From NCBI GenBank assembly GCA_946186205.1, contig CAMHMH010000007.1, positions 1 to 64,000 of the forward strand: a DNA stretch of 64,000 nucleotides. The letters are read 5' to 3'. The notes under the pieces were generated by a model. It was not told the origin of the DNA. It searched no databases and saw only the letters and a list, made by a program, of their open reading frames with translations. Shown here one piece after another: positions 1 through 7,892 of this stretch. This stretch comes from an uncultured Fretibacterium sp. (GTDB lineage: Bacteria; Synergistota; Synergistia; Synergistales; Aminobacteriaceae). A program made the translations under genes and the position numbers. Position 1 is the stretch's first letter. Each line of letters begins with the position of its first letter.

Positions 1-56
1 ACCACGAACCACGAACCACGAACCACGAACCACGAACCACGAACCACGAACCACGC
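1..56 (+). repeat. Heptanucleotide tandem repeat (ACCACGA x8)
   Basis: Seven perfect ACCACGA units are followed by an eighth ending in C, starting at the window edge, so the tract may be longer. The unit has no stop codon in any frame; in the frame of the downstream glycosyltransferase it reads as a cycling His-Glu-Pro-Arg-Thr-Thr-Asn. Seven is not a multiple of three, so gain or loss of one unit would shift the reading frame of that gene. This is the usual arrangement of a slipped-strand phase-variable locus. Confidence 0.95.
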
Positions 57-968
57 ATTAATTGTGTCATCGTAACTTATAACCGCAAAAATTTACTCCT
101 TGAATGCCTCGAAGCTGTTTACTCTCAGACTTACCCCGTACAGAAAGTAATACTCATCAACAACGCAAGCACAGACGGAACAGAAGAAGCCCTCAAAGAA
201 GCAGGATACTTCGGCAAAAGCAATTTTGATTATCACCTTATGCCCAAAAATCTCGGCTGCTCCGGCGGACTCTATGAGGGCATAAAGATCTCGCGTGATT
301 ATGAAGATTCCGAATGGTGCTGGATAATGGACGATGATACGATACCTTTCTCCGACGCGCTGGAGTATCTCGTTAAGTCAGCGGAGATTCTCGGCGATGG
401 AATCAGCTTCGTGAAAAGCACACAGTATGAAGATAATAATCTTCTGCCGGCTGGCGTGCTTGACGAAAGACTGAACGGTCATGCGCGGTGGAATGAAAGA
501 CTCTCTGAAGGCTTCCTGAAAGTCAGGGGCGCGACTTTTGTCTCACTGCTCATAAACAGCAAGGCTATTGAGAAATGCGGCCTTCCGTGCAAGGATTATT
601 TCATATGGGCTGATGATTCTGAATACTGCTTAAGGCTCACGGAATATTACGGGCCGGGATATTTTGACGGGCACAGCAAAGTTTGCCACAAGAGGCCGAC
701 AAAGACATTCTCAGTACTCACTGAAGCTGACTCTCCTCGTCTCAATAATTATTACTACCTTTACCGCAACACCGTTACGAACATAATTATTTATGAAAGC
801 AGGAAATCCCTCATCAAACATATCATCCGTACCATTATCACGGCGATAAAAGCATTCGCGCGCCCTCCGAGATTCAAGCGTTTCAGAATCATAATGTCAG
901 GAATGTTCAGCGGCCTTTTCACTTGGCGCAAATACTACAAATTCATACAGTCTCAGGTGAAAGCGTAA
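1..968 (+). CDS. Family 2 glycosyltransferase, 5' end outside window
   Basis: The reading frame is open from the window edge (codons start at position 3), through the heptamer repeat, to the stop at 966-968. The catalytic domain starts directly after the repeat with INCVIVTYNRKNLL, the first strand of a GT-A fold, followed by a VILINNASTDGT nucleotide-binding segment, a DDD metal-binding motif (MDDDTIP, near 328-345) and an ADDSEYCLR acceptor/catalytic segment. This resembles rhamnosyl- or galactofuranosyl-type GT2 enzymes of cell-surface polysaccharide synthesis. An ATG at 240 lies inside the domain and is not the likely start. The true start should lie upstream of the repeat, which would put expression under repeat-length control. 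Donor and acceptor sugars cannot be told. Confidence 0.88.
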   Translation, partial: HEPRTTNHEPRTTNHEPRINCVIVTYNRKNLLLECLEAVYSQTYPVQKVILINNASTDGTEEALKEAGYFGKSNFDYHLMPKNLGCSGGLYEGIKISRDYEDSEWCWIMDDDTIPFSDALEYLVKSAEILGDGISFVKSTQYEDNNLLPAGVLDERLNGHARWNERLSEGFLKVRGATFVSLLINSKAIEKCGLPCKDYFIWADDSEYCLRLTEYYGPGYFDGHSKVCHKRPTKTFSVLTEADSPRLNNYYYLYRNTVTNIIIYESRKSLIKHIIRTIITAIKAFARPPRFKRFRIIMSGMFSGLFTWRKYYKFIQSQVKA

Positions 969-980
969 AACAATTTTACC

Positions 981-1014
981 CCCCGGCCATGTCGCGACCG
1001 GGGGATTTTTTTTA
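981..1014 (+). terminator. Intrinsic terminator after the GT2 gene
   Basis: A CCCCCGG / CCGGGGG stem (981-987 with 999-1005) is followed by eight T residues (1007-1014). The stop codon of the convergent minus-strand gene lies inside the T-tract, so the two genes end tail to tail. Confidence 0.9.
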
Positions 1015-2100
1015 CCGTGAGCAAAGCGAGGAATATACCGCGAATGTCTTTGAGGCTGAAATTTCCGGCGTGAAAAATTCCTTCAGCACCTTGAATGAAT
1101 TGGCGGTAATCTTCTGCCTTTCTTCTTGAGTCATCTCCAGCATCTTAAGCATCATGGCCGCAAAACTTTCCGGGTCATCTTTCTTTGCCACGAGTCCGTT
1201 ATCCCTCTCAGCCGAAATTATTTCCGTGAACGGCTCAATGTCTGACACAACAGCAGGAAGACCAGACGCGAGTCCCTCAAGCAATGCTATGCTGAAACCC
1301 TCAGCGCGAGACGGCATAACGAATATGTCGGAAGCCCACAGCCATTTGCGTACATCATCAACGAATCCATCAGGCAAGATTATCTTCACGCCTAGTTCAC
1401 TTGCGAGAGTCAAATATTTTTCGCGCATTCCCTCTTCACCGCTTCCCCCGATAAGAGCAAGCCTTAGACTTTTATCGCCCGCATAAGAAGCACATACCCT
1501 AGCGAAAGCCTTTATCAGCACATCAAAGCCCTTGCGGTGAATATAGATTCCCATTCCCGAAAATAATATATCGTCATCATTAAGTCCGAGAGATTTGCGG
1601 AACTCACAGCGCGTTTCTTCGTCCCGTGAAAATTTCGAGATGTCAGCATGATTATGAATCACTGTTACTCTTTCAGCGTCAATCCCCTGAACGTTTACCA
1701 TGTATCTCTTGAGCCATTCAGCGCACGATATGTACCACGACGAATGAACGTAATATTTTGCTTTCGCGGGCTTGTCGAATGTCGAGACTACCGGGACACC
1801 GTGATATTTCTTCCAGAAGCCAGCAATCCCAGCAGCTGATGAAAGCCGGGTGTGTATTATGTCAGGCCTGATTTCACGTATGAGCTTCACGAAACCCGGG
1901 GACAATGCAGGAAGCCCGGACATTACCGGCCTCCATGTGAATACGGGTATGTTGTTCTCCCTCGCGTTTCTCTCAACATCTCCGCCGGCCCTGCAAAGTA
2001 CAGCCTGATCAATTCCGAAATGAGCAAGTGCCTTCATGTGGTCGATATACGACGCGGCCCACGACAAATTATCAGCGTCAACATAATGCAGCACTTTCAC
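1012..2100 (-). CDS. Family 4 glycosyltransferase
   Basis: A GT-B fold glycosyltransferase of about 362 residues. The C-terminal half carries the GT4 EX7E signature in EGFSIALLEGLASGLP, which contacts the nucleotide-sugar donor. The start is set at GTG 2100 because a strong GGGAGGG site lies nine bases upstream and the protein then opens with VKVLHYVDADNLS, the usual first beta strand; a longer reading from 2199 adds a basic, unfamily-like extension. It overlaps the end of the upstream GT4 gene by 23 bp, so the two are co-transcribed and probably translationally coupled. Likely role: capsule, O-antigen or other surface glycan assembly at the inner membrane. Sugar specificity unknown. Confidence 0.9.
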   Translation of the reverse strand: MKVLHYVDADNLSWAASYIDHMKALAHFGIDQAVLCRAGGDVERNARENNIPVFTWRPVMSGLPALSPGFVKLIREIRPDIIHTRLSSAAGIAGFWKKYHGVPVVSTFDKPAKAKYYVHSSWYISCAEWLKRYMVNVQGIDAERVTVIHNHADISKFSRDEETRCEFRKSLGLNDDDILFSGMGIYIHRKGFDVLIKAFARVCASYAGDKSLRLALIGGSGEEGMREKYLTLASELGVKIILPDGFVDDVRKWLWASDIFVMPSRAEGFSIALLEGLASGLPAVVSDIEPFTEIISAERDNGLVAKKDDPESFAAMMLKMLEMTQEERQKITANSFKVLKEFFTPEISASKTFAVYSSLCSR

Positions 2101-3094
2101 CGCTAATAACCCTCCCGTAAAATTCTTCTGTCTTACTCGCTGTCTCAGAAAATTTTGTGAGTTTCTCCGCTGACAATGGACTCGCTTTTCCTCCGTCAAT
2201 AACCCGCCTTATTGCCTCAGTCCACGCAGGAACATCACCGGGCTGTATCAATTCCCCCGACGATAACGGCCTCAATGCCTCAATGTCTGACGCAAGAACA
2301 GGAACGCCGACTGCAAGAGCCTCGTTCACTGTGAGCGGGAAGCCTTCCTGATATGACGGGAAAATGAGACATGCCGAGCGGCTCATGAAATTTTCTGCGT
2401 CATCACGGAATCCGTAAAACTTCACACGCTCAGAGAGTCCCAGATCCTTAACGAGTGCTTCAAGCTCTGATCTCTGCGGGCCGTCTCCGAGTACGTCAAG
2501 AGTCCACTCGTAAGACTTCAGCGGCTCAAGTGCTTTCAGTGCGACATCGAGTCCCTTAAGGTGAGTCAGCCGTCCCACGTAAAGAAATTTCTTGTTCTCC
2601 GGGAAATATTTTCCTTCCCATTTTGCTGAAGGCTCCGTGATTCCGTTCGGTATTGTTGCGTTCAGAGGAGGAAGATACGACTCAAGATGTCTGCGGACTG
2701 ACTCGGACACACAGATTACACCGTTTGCGTGCTTCAGGGGAATTATGCCCAAGTTTAGCGAGTACTGAGCGTGAGCGGTCATTATCCACGGAGTTTTTGT
2801 GCGCGATGATACAGCCCACGACACAAACGCAGGGACTCTTGAATGCGCGTGAAGTATGTCCCATTTCCCTGAAGATATTATGCGTTTCGCACAGTAAAGG
2901 CCGGTAAACAAATTTTTTCTGTGTACTGGAATGTGAATGAGTCTGACGCTTGAGGGCAGAAATTTTTCGAGTCTTCCTCCGCAGCTCGCAAGCGTAACTT
3001 CATGGCCTGAAGATATTTGCTCCCGGCATAATTCAAGCACGTAGCGTTCGACTCCGCCTTCCTCAAATCCCGGGACTATATGAATAATTTTCAA
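2078..3094 (-). CDS. Family 4 glycosyltransferase
   Basis: Second GT4 enzyme of the pair, about 338 residues. It opens with LKIIHIVPGFEEGGVERYV (N-terminal Rossmann strand and glycine-rich loop) and has the EX7E motif in EGFPLTVNEALAVGVP. I chose TTG at 3094, preceded by a GGAG site, over a longer reading to 3313 that adds 73 residues unlike the family. The gene runs divergently from the DUF115-like gene at 3164, and its 3' end overlaps the next GT4 gene. Together with the genes on either side it forms a small surface-glycan locus. Confidence 0.9.
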   Translation of the reverse strand: MKIIHIVPGFEEGGVERYVLELCREQISSGHEVTLASCGGRLEKFLPSSVRLIHIPVHRKNLFTGLYCAKRIISSGKWDILHAHSRVPAFVSWAVSSRTKTPWIMTAHAQYSLNLGIIPLKHANGVICVSESVRRHLESYLPPLNATIPNGITEPSAKWEGKYFPENKKFLYVGRLTHLKGLDVALKALEPLKSYEWTLDVLGDGPQRSELEALVKDLGLSERVKFYGFRDDAENFMSRSACLIFPSYQEGFPLTVNEALAVGVPVLASDIEALRPLSSGELIQPGDVPAWTEAIRRVIDGGKASPLSAEKLTKFSETASKTEEFYGRVISGESAALC

Positions 3095-3122
3095 CGTAAA
3101 CAACACTCCGAGAAAGATACTA

Positions 3123-3128
3123 TATAAT
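3123..3128 (+). promoter_or_regulatory. Putative -10 box for the DUF115-like gene
   Basis: A perfect TATAAT lies 36 bases upstream of the ATG at 3164, in the 69-bp gap between divergent genes. No good -35 box is visible at 17 bases, so the promoter call rests on the -10 alone. A GGAGG site follows, 13 bases before the ATG. Confidence 0.4.
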
Positions 3129-3163
3129 GAACAAAATAAATGTTTGGAGGATTGTAGCACATA

Positions 3164-4018
3164 ATGAACATGCCGAATATTGACGGGCTGAAAAATAGAT
3201 TCCGTGCTGGCCGGCTTTATCCCATTCTCAGAAAAATAACACGGACGGTTGAGAAGGGCATAAAGCGAATAATAAATGTAAACCGTTTTCAAAAAGGAAA
3301 GTTGACAATTCAAGGATACAGGAATCTTTATGACGGCAAACGCTGCTTCATCATCGGGAACGGTCCGAGCCTCACAATCAAAGACCTAGACAGGCTGAAG
3401 GAGTCCGGCGACATATCAATAGCATCAAACAGCATCTATAACTTGTTCCCGAAAACAGAATGGAGGCCGACAATCTACACCGTTCATGACTTTCAGGAGA
3501 TAAAGAAGACTCGCGACAAAATTTCGGCGGTCAAGTCTGATCTGAAAATTGTTGCGATGAGCGCGGCAGGACGAATCTACGACATTGACGGGGCTGTCCT
3601 GCTTAGGCTGATTGAACCGTCAGAGGGTGAAATACATTTTTCCGATGACATATCCGAGTGCGTTTACGACGGCGGAACGGTTACCTACGTCAGCATTCAG
3701 TGCGCGGTGTACATGGGCTTCAAGGAGATAATACTTCTTGGAGTCGATCATTCATTCGCGAGGGAGAAGACCAAAGACGGACAAATCATAACGAACACGG
3801 GAGTAACGAATCACTTTCAGGATTACCAGACCAATGAATTTTGGGGGAATGGCCAGAAAGATGAAGAGGCTGTAATTTTCCCGCTTGATTTTGCGACAAA
3901 TGCCTTCATTGCGGCTAAACATTATGCGGATGAGCACGGCGTAAGAATCCTGAACGCTACGAGGGGCGGAAAACTAGAAGTTTTTGACAGGGTAAATTTT
4001 GACTCACTGTTTGAATAG
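3164..4018 (+). CDS. DUF115 / MptE-like family protein of the glycan locus
   Basis: A 284-residue protein with the DUF115 (6-hydroxymethylpterin diphosphokinase MptE-like) signature: a CFIIGNGPSL loop after about 65 residues, and a GGTVTYVSIQCAVYMGFKEI ... LLGVDHSF segment near residues 170-200. Family members in bacteria often lie in polysaccharide or flagellin-glycosylation loci and are thought to act in sugar transfer or activation rather than pterin chemistry. Here it sits next to two GT4 genes, supporting a surface-glycan role. No signal peptide or membrane segment is visible, so it is probably cytoplasmic. The exact reaction is not known. Confidence 0.8.
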   Translation: MNMPNIDGLKNRFRAGRLYPILRKITRTVEKGIKRIINVNRFQKGKLTIQGYRNLYDGKRCFIIGNGPSLTIKDLDRLKESGDISIASNSIYNLFPKTEWRPTIYTVHDFQEIKKTRDKISAVKSDLKIVAMSAAGRIYDIDGAVLLRLIEPSEGEIHFSDDISECVYDGGTVTYVSIQCAVYMGFKEIILLGVDHSFAREKTKDGQIITNTGVTNHFQDYQTNEFWGNGQKDEEAVIFPLDFATNAFIAAKHYADEHGVRILNATRGGKLEVFDRVNFDSLFE

Positions 4019-4028
4019 CGGCAACAAA

Positions 4029-4069
4029 AAAATCCCCTTGTCATTAACGGCAAAGGGATTCATTTTTTC
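4029..4069. terminator. Bidirectional intrinsic terminator
   Basis: AATCCCCTTG (4031-4040) pairs with CAAAGGGATT (4051-4060). An A-rich run precedes it and a six-T run follows it, so it can end both the plus-strand DUF115-like gene and the minus-strand ABC operon. Confidence 0.85.
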
Positions 4070-4075
4070 TGTGTG

Positions 4076-4825
4076 CTAACGTCTCAGAACTTTTGAGAGA
4101 AATTCTACTGTACGCGGCTGCTTGGGGTGATTGAATACTTCATCGGGCGTGCCTTCCTCGCTGATAATTCCCTTGTCGATGAACAAAACCCTGTTCGCGA
4201 TCTTGTACGCGAATCCCATCTCATGAGTCACAAGATACATAGTCATTCCCAAGTCTGCAAGCTCCTGCATAACGTCAAGAACCTCGCCGATCATTTCGGG
4301 GTCAAGCGCGCTCGTTGGCTCGTCAAACAGAAGCACTTCAGGATTCATCGCCATAGCACGCGCAATAGCTACACGCTGTTTCTGCCCGCCCGATAACCTG
4401 TCAGGCCATTCGTCAATCTTGTCAGCAAGTCCCACACGCGAAAGAAGTTCATGTGCTTTTGCGTCAGCTTCTTCCTGAGTCATCAATTTCAGGTCGACAG
4501 GCGCGAGCGTAAGATTCTTCCTCACGGTCAAATGCGGGAACAAATGAAAGTGCTGAAACACCATGCACATTTTACGGCGTACAAGATTTATGTTGCATGA
4601 AGGGGATGTAATATCTTCTCCGTTGAATGTGATTGTCCCGGACGTAGGCTCCTCCATTCTGTTAAGGCAGCGGAGGAATGTAGATTTTCCCGAACCTGAA
4701 GGGCCGATTACCGCGATTTTCTCACCCTTAACAATCTTTGTGTTTATCCCGTTGAGGACGTGCAATTCTGTACCGTCAGGACGCACAAAAGTTTTGCGAA
4801 GGTCTTTCACTTCAATAACCGCCAT
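4076..4825 (-). CDS. Polar amino-acid ABC transporter ATP-binding protein
   Basis: A 249-residue ABC ATPase of the GlnQ/HisP/ArtP type. Walker A is GPSGSGKST, the Q-loop is in [13 protein letters not shown], the signature is LSGGQKQR, Walker B is [13 protein letters not shown] and the switch His is in VTHEMGFA. The AGGAGG site is formed from the last codons of the permease gene just upstream, with only four bases between the two genes, so translation is coupled. It energises import through the permease at 4830-5639 using the binding protein at 5623-6420. The amino acid carried cannot be read from sequence. Confidence 0.95.
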   Translation of the reverse strand: MAVIEVKDLRKTFVRPDGTELHVLNGINTKIVKGEKIAVIGPSGSGKSTFLRCLNRMEEPTSGTITFNGEDITSPSCNINLVRRKMCMVFQHFHLFPHLTVRKNLTLAPVDLKLMTQEEADAKAHELLSRVGLADKIDEWPDRLSGGQKQRVAIARAMAMNPEVLLFDEPTSALDPEMIGEVLDVMQELADLGMTMYLVTHEMGFAYKIANRVLFIDKGIISEEGTPDEVFNHPKQPRTVEFLSKVLRR

Positions 4826-4829
4826 GCTG

Positions 4830-5639
4830 TTACCTCCTGCCCCTGCTTAACCATTGTTCGAGCTTCTTGACGAGCTTGCTCAAAACCATAACCATTATCA
4901 GATAGATTATTGCTACCATGACAAGAGGCTGTGAATGTTCGAGCGTCAAAGCCTGAATGTTTTGTCCCGCCCTCGTCAAGTCGTCAATGCCTATATACCC
5001 GGCTATTGATGTCTCTTTCAGCAATGCTATAAACTCGTTGAACAACATCGGGACAACGTTGCGCAACGCCTGCGGTAATATAACGTGCCTCATTGATGAG
5101 CCGTATGTGAGACCTAATGACCGAGCCGCCTCCATTTGTCCCGGGTCAATCGACTCTATTCCGCCCCTGAAGATTTCCGCGACATATGCGCCCGAGTTAA
5201 GCCCGAATGCTAATATCGCTATGTACTGAGTGTTGAGATCCCGCGCTGAAGCAAAAATTGTGAAGTTCCATATCAGCAGCTGAACCATTGCAGGAGTCCC
5301 GCGCAGAACAGTTATGTACATCTCCGCAAACTTGTTGAGAATGGGAATATGCACGCCGCCTTTGTACGCGACTCGTATAACGCTCAGTATCAATCCGACA
5401 ACAACGCCGATAACCGTCGCGCCAGCCGTCATGAACAGCGTTGAGTTAAGGCCGTCAACAAGCATCATATAGCGGTCATCCTTCACGAAATTCTGATAAA
5501 ACCTCCTGTTGAAGTCCGACCAAGCCTCAGCCGTAAAGAATCCCGACTCCCACAGCAAATAAAGCAGGAACGCGCCGACAATCCACAGCAATAAATCTCC
5601 GCGCCCTGCTCCTGAATACGTCTTACTTCTCATAGTCAT
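4830..5639 (-). CDS. Polar amino-acid ABC transporter permease
   Basis: A 269-residue inner-membrane permease of the HisM/GlnP family, with several hydrophobic segments and the coupling-loop motif [23 protein letters not shown] near residues 170-195. Two in-frame ATGs (5639 and 5633) lie inside the end of the binding-protein gene, so the genes overlap by 11-17 bp. An N-terminal extension of about 50 residues precedes the transporter domain. Encoded between the binding protein and the ATPase in one operon, it forms the channel as a probable homodimer. Confidence 0.95.
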   Translation of the reverse strand: MTMRSKTYSGAGRGDLLLWIVGAFLLYLLWESGFFTAEAWSDFNRRFYQNFVKDDRYMMLVDGLNSTLFMTAGATVIGVVVGLILSVIRVAYKGGVHIPILNKFAEMYITVLRGTPAMVQLLIWNFTIFASARDLNTQYIAILAFGLNSGAYVAEIFRGGIESIDPGQMEAARSLGLTYGSSMRHVILPQALRNVVPMLFNEFIALLKETSIAGYIGIDDLTRAGQNIQALTLEHSQPLVMVAIIYLIMVMVLSKLVKKLEQWLSRGRR

Positions 5640-6420
5640 CTGCCCGGATCAATGCTACCTGCTTCGCGCCTGTAACGTAGTTGTCTGAGAAGTCCATATT
5701 CTCTTTGCGCTCGTCTGTTACGGTTATTCCCGCGCATATCATGTCAACTTTTCCCGTTGATACTGCTGTGGGGAGCGAGTCAAAATTCATGTTGATGATT
5801 GCGAGTTCTTTGCCGAGCTTCTTTGCGATGTGGGCGCACATTTCCACGTCGATTCCTATGAAGCCGTTTCCGATTTTCAGCTCATAGGGGGCAAATCCGG
5901 CCTCTGTTCCTACGTAGAGTTTTCCGCCCTTCGCGCCCTTGTTGAAGTCTATATCCGCAGGCTTCACTGACGAATAATCGCCGTCAATGTATTTCGCCAT
6001 AATCGCGGCTAATGTCCCGTCAGCTTTCATCTCAGAAAGTATCTTGTTGACCTGTGAGACAAGCTCAGTATTTCCCTTCTTGAATCCGATCGCGTAGCTT
6101 TCTTCCGTCAAAGGCTTCTCCATTATCGCGAGTCCGTCGACCTCATTCACGAATCTTTTCGCGGGCATTTCGTCCATGATTACCGCGCGGATTTTTCCCT
6201 GCCGTAAAGCTGCTACTGCGTCAACATATTTCTCGTATGTCGTGAGGAGCTCTGCTTTCTTGTCGCCGAGAAGATCTTCTGCTATGAGCTGTCCGACAGT
6301 ACCGCGCTGAGCCGCAAGCCTTTCTGTTTTGAGCTGGTCGGTGTCCTTGAGCTTTTCACCGTCAGCAAAAGCGCAGGAACATAACGCAAGAACGAGTAAT
6401 AACGCAAAAAACTTTTTCAT
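5623..6420 (-). CDS. Periplasmic amino-acid-binding protein with lobes in swapped order
   Basis: A 265-residue family 3 solute-binding protein (SBP_bac_3) with a cleavable signal peptide ending CSCAFA. The lobe order is reversed. Residues about 30-146 match what is normally the C-terminal lobe (AAQRGTVGQLIAEDLL, YVDAVAALRQGKIRAVIMDE, LSEMKADGTLAAIMAKYI). Residues about 167-258 match what is normally the N-terminal lobe (KLYVGTEAGFAPYEL, GIDVEMCAHIAKKLG, GITVTDERKENMDFS). The ligand-binding TxxR and aromatic positions of the N-lobe are kept, so it probably still binds an alpha-amino acid. It is the first gene of the ABC operon and overlaps the permease. The arrangement is a circular permutation relative to the usual family. 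Confidence 0.9.
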   Translation of the reverse strand: MKKFFALLLVLALCSCAFADGEKLKDTDQLKTERLAAQRGTVGQLIAEDLLGDKKAELLTTYEKYVDAVAALRQGKIRAVIMDEMPAKRFVNEVDGLAIMEKPLTEESYAIGFKKGNTELVSQVNKILSEMKADGTLAAIMAKYIDGDYSSVKPADIDFNKGAKGGKLYVGTEAGFAPYELKIGNGFIGIDVEMCAHIAKKLGKELAIINMNFDSLPTAVSTGKVDMICAGITVTDERKENMDFSDNYVTGAKQVALIRADDYEK

Positions 6421-6460
6421 GATAAGAACAATCCTTCCTGTGAAAATTTTTCGACAAATA

Positions 6461-6466
6461 ATTATA
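6461..6466 (-). promoter_or_regulatory. Putative -10 box of the ABC transporter operon
   Basis: On the minus strand AAGCTATAATTAT contains a perfect TATAAT about 40 bases upstream of the binding-protein ATG. No consensus -35 is visible. The same -10 and leader recur at 6898-6903 in front of the PIN antitoxin, suggesting a duplicated promoter region. Confidence 0.5.
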
Positions 6467-6468
6467 GC

Positions 6469-6712
6469 TTAATCATGATTCATTGACGCAAACTGCTCAA
6501 CAGTAACGCATCTTATCTCTGAGAACTGGCAAAGCTGCTTGTCATTAGTAAGTCAAATATTCCGTTACAGTTACTGCCGATGTGATAATTTTTGCGCCCG
6601 AAGTCAGAGCATCATAGAATATCTGCCTCATCTTTTCAGCGTAATTTTCATCATTGTCAAGAAAATATATCAGCGGCGCGGTGTCAAGAAAAATTCTGTC
6701 AATCCCTGTCAA
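6469..6712 (-). pseudogene. Remnant PIN-domain (VapC-like) toxin with internal deletion
   Basis: Reading from TTG 6712 gives the start of a PIN domain (IDRIFLDTAPLIYFLDND, with the first catalytic Asp), continuing to AVTVTEYLTY and a stop at 6545. In the next frame, directly after, the sequence encodes LTNDKQLCQFSEIRCVTVEQ and a stop at 6469, which matches the typical end of a PIN domain (the LTND strand). The middle of the domain, with further catalytic acids, is missing and the frame is lost. The simplest reading is an internal deletion with frameshift, leaving an inactive toxin beside its antitoxin. Confidence 0.7.
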
Positions 6713-6863
6713 AATTCCTAAGCTCCCGTATATATTCCTGAGCATCGCCATGAAACATTTTCCTGCCCCTGCCCATGTAGCAGCGCAAATTCTCCGCGCA
6801 TTTCCGAGCCTCTGAAAACGAACGTTCAATCTCAGGCATGAGGACTTCAGAATCTTTTATCAT
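6699..6863 (-). CDS. Small antitoxin-like protein (54 aa) of the broken PIN pair
   Basis: ATG at 6863 with an AAGGAAGGA site, stop at 6699-6701; 54 mostly helical, charged residues (opening MIKDSEVLMPEIERSFSEAR). The 3' end overlaps the putative TTG start of the PIN toxin remnant, the usual antitoxin-toxin order and coupling. It lacks an obvious DNA-binding domain and may be the toxin-binding part only. A -10 box (TATAAT at 6898-6903) lies 35 bases upstream. No intact toxin remains, so the gene may be drifting. Confidence 0.6.
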   Translation of the reverse strand: MIKDSEVLMPEIERSFSEARKCAENLRCYMGRGRKMFHGDAQEYIRELRNFDRD

Positions 6864-6897
6864 GTCTAATCCTTCCTTTGAATTTTTCCGGCAGATA

Positions 6898-6903
6898 ATT
6901 ATA
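6898..6903 (-). promoter_or_regulatory. Putative -10 box upstream of the antitoxin
   Basis: A perfect TATAAT on the minus strand within AAGCTATAATTAT. The leader between it and the start codon is clearly similar to the leader of the ABC operon (about 6430-6475 compared with 6869-6912). Confidence 0.45.
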
Positions 6904-6986
6904 GCTTAATGCGCAGATTATTCTTGCGAATATAACTTGAAGGCGTTAATCTTTAATCATCAAATTCATTTTGGGAGCGTGATTTC

Positions 6987-7814
6987 ATGAAGAAGTATTT
7001 GCTTTCTCTGCTGACGATTCTGTTTTGCGCGGGCGTATCATTCGCGGGAGTCCTCAACGTAGGAATATTGACTCAGCTCAACACGACAAAGGAAGAGTTT
7101 CGGAACTTTATGGACGGCGCGCTGTCTGCGGGGTTATGGACCCGGTATGACTCCGGCGTGGTTGACTCTGATAATAACCCTGCGCTGTTTACGTTTTATG
7201 ACTCACTTCTGGCGATGGTCATGGGACTCGACCGCGGGGAAATTGAAGAGATTGATGTCCCTGAAGCTGTCGGCAAATATATACTCTCGCAGCGCCCGGA
7301 ATATTTCACGGCTGCCGAATCGATTTCACGCCCTGTATTTTTCGCGATGGGATTCAGGAAGAATGACAGCGAAGAGTTAATGCAGAAATTCAGCGGAGCA
7401 ATCAAGGCCATGAAGGACGACGGAACATTAGCGGTGCTCAAAGAGAAGTACATCACAAATTTTAACGTTCCTTTACAGCCTGTGAGCTTCACGAATTTTG
7501 ACGGAGCGCAAACTGTATGGGCTGCCGTAACTGGAGACTTGCCGCCTGTTGATTATGTTGACGAGAACGACAAGCCTTCAGGATTCAACGTTGCTTTGCT
7601 TGCTGAGATCGGGAAGCGTCTTGAGATCAACATTGAGGTTATCTACGTAAACTCAGGTTCGCGCGCTTCTGCTTTGGCCTCCAAGCGTGCTGACGTTATA
7701 TTCTGCTTCAGGGTCTACAGCTGGGACGGGACTCAGCCGGATTTGCCTTCAGGAGTCATTGTGTCGGACTCATATTTTGACTGGACGAAATATTTGCACA
7801 TACGAAAGAAGTAA
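6987..7814 (+). CDS. Orphan lobe-swapped solute-binding-like protein
   Basis: A 275-residue exported protein (signal peptide ending GVSFA) with the same swapped architecture as the operon-linked binding protein. A segment typical of the SBP_bac_3 C-lobe comes first (FYDSLLAMVMGLDRGEIEEID, FSGAIKAMKDDGTLAVLKEKYI, about residues 65-155). An N-lobe-like segment follows (VWAAVTGDLPPVDYVDEN, FNVALLAEIGKRL, about 165-275). The TxxR motif that grips the amino-acid carboxylate is gone, so its ligand probably differs. It has no permease or ATPase of its own. A close paralogue follows 78 bp downstream. It could serve the neighbouring ABC transporter or act as a sensor or scavenger. Confidence 0.8.
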   Translation: MKKYLLSLLTILFCAGVSFAGVLNVGILTQLNTTKEEFRNFMDGALSAGLWTRYDSGVVDSDNNPALFTFYDSLLAMVMGLDRGEIEEIDVPEAVGKYILSQRPEYFTAAESISRPVFFAMGFRKNDSEELMQKFSGAIKAMKDDGTLAVLKEKYITNFNVPLQPVSFTNFDGAQTVWAAVTGDLPPVDYVDENDKPSGFNVALLAEIGKRLEINIEVIYVNSGSRASALASKRADVIFCFRVYSWDGTQPDLPSGVIVSDSYFDWTKYLHIRKK

Positions 7815-7892
7815 CAGGAAGAAAATTTTGCGTCCGTCGGGCTAAATACATTATCACGCAAAGCAAGTATAATAATCATAATTCTACAGGAG

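Noticed and set aside
6713-6829. N-terminal extension of the PIN remnant's open frame to 6829
   Set aside because: It reads the antitoxin gene in the wrong frame and has no family pattern; the PIN domain starts near 6712.
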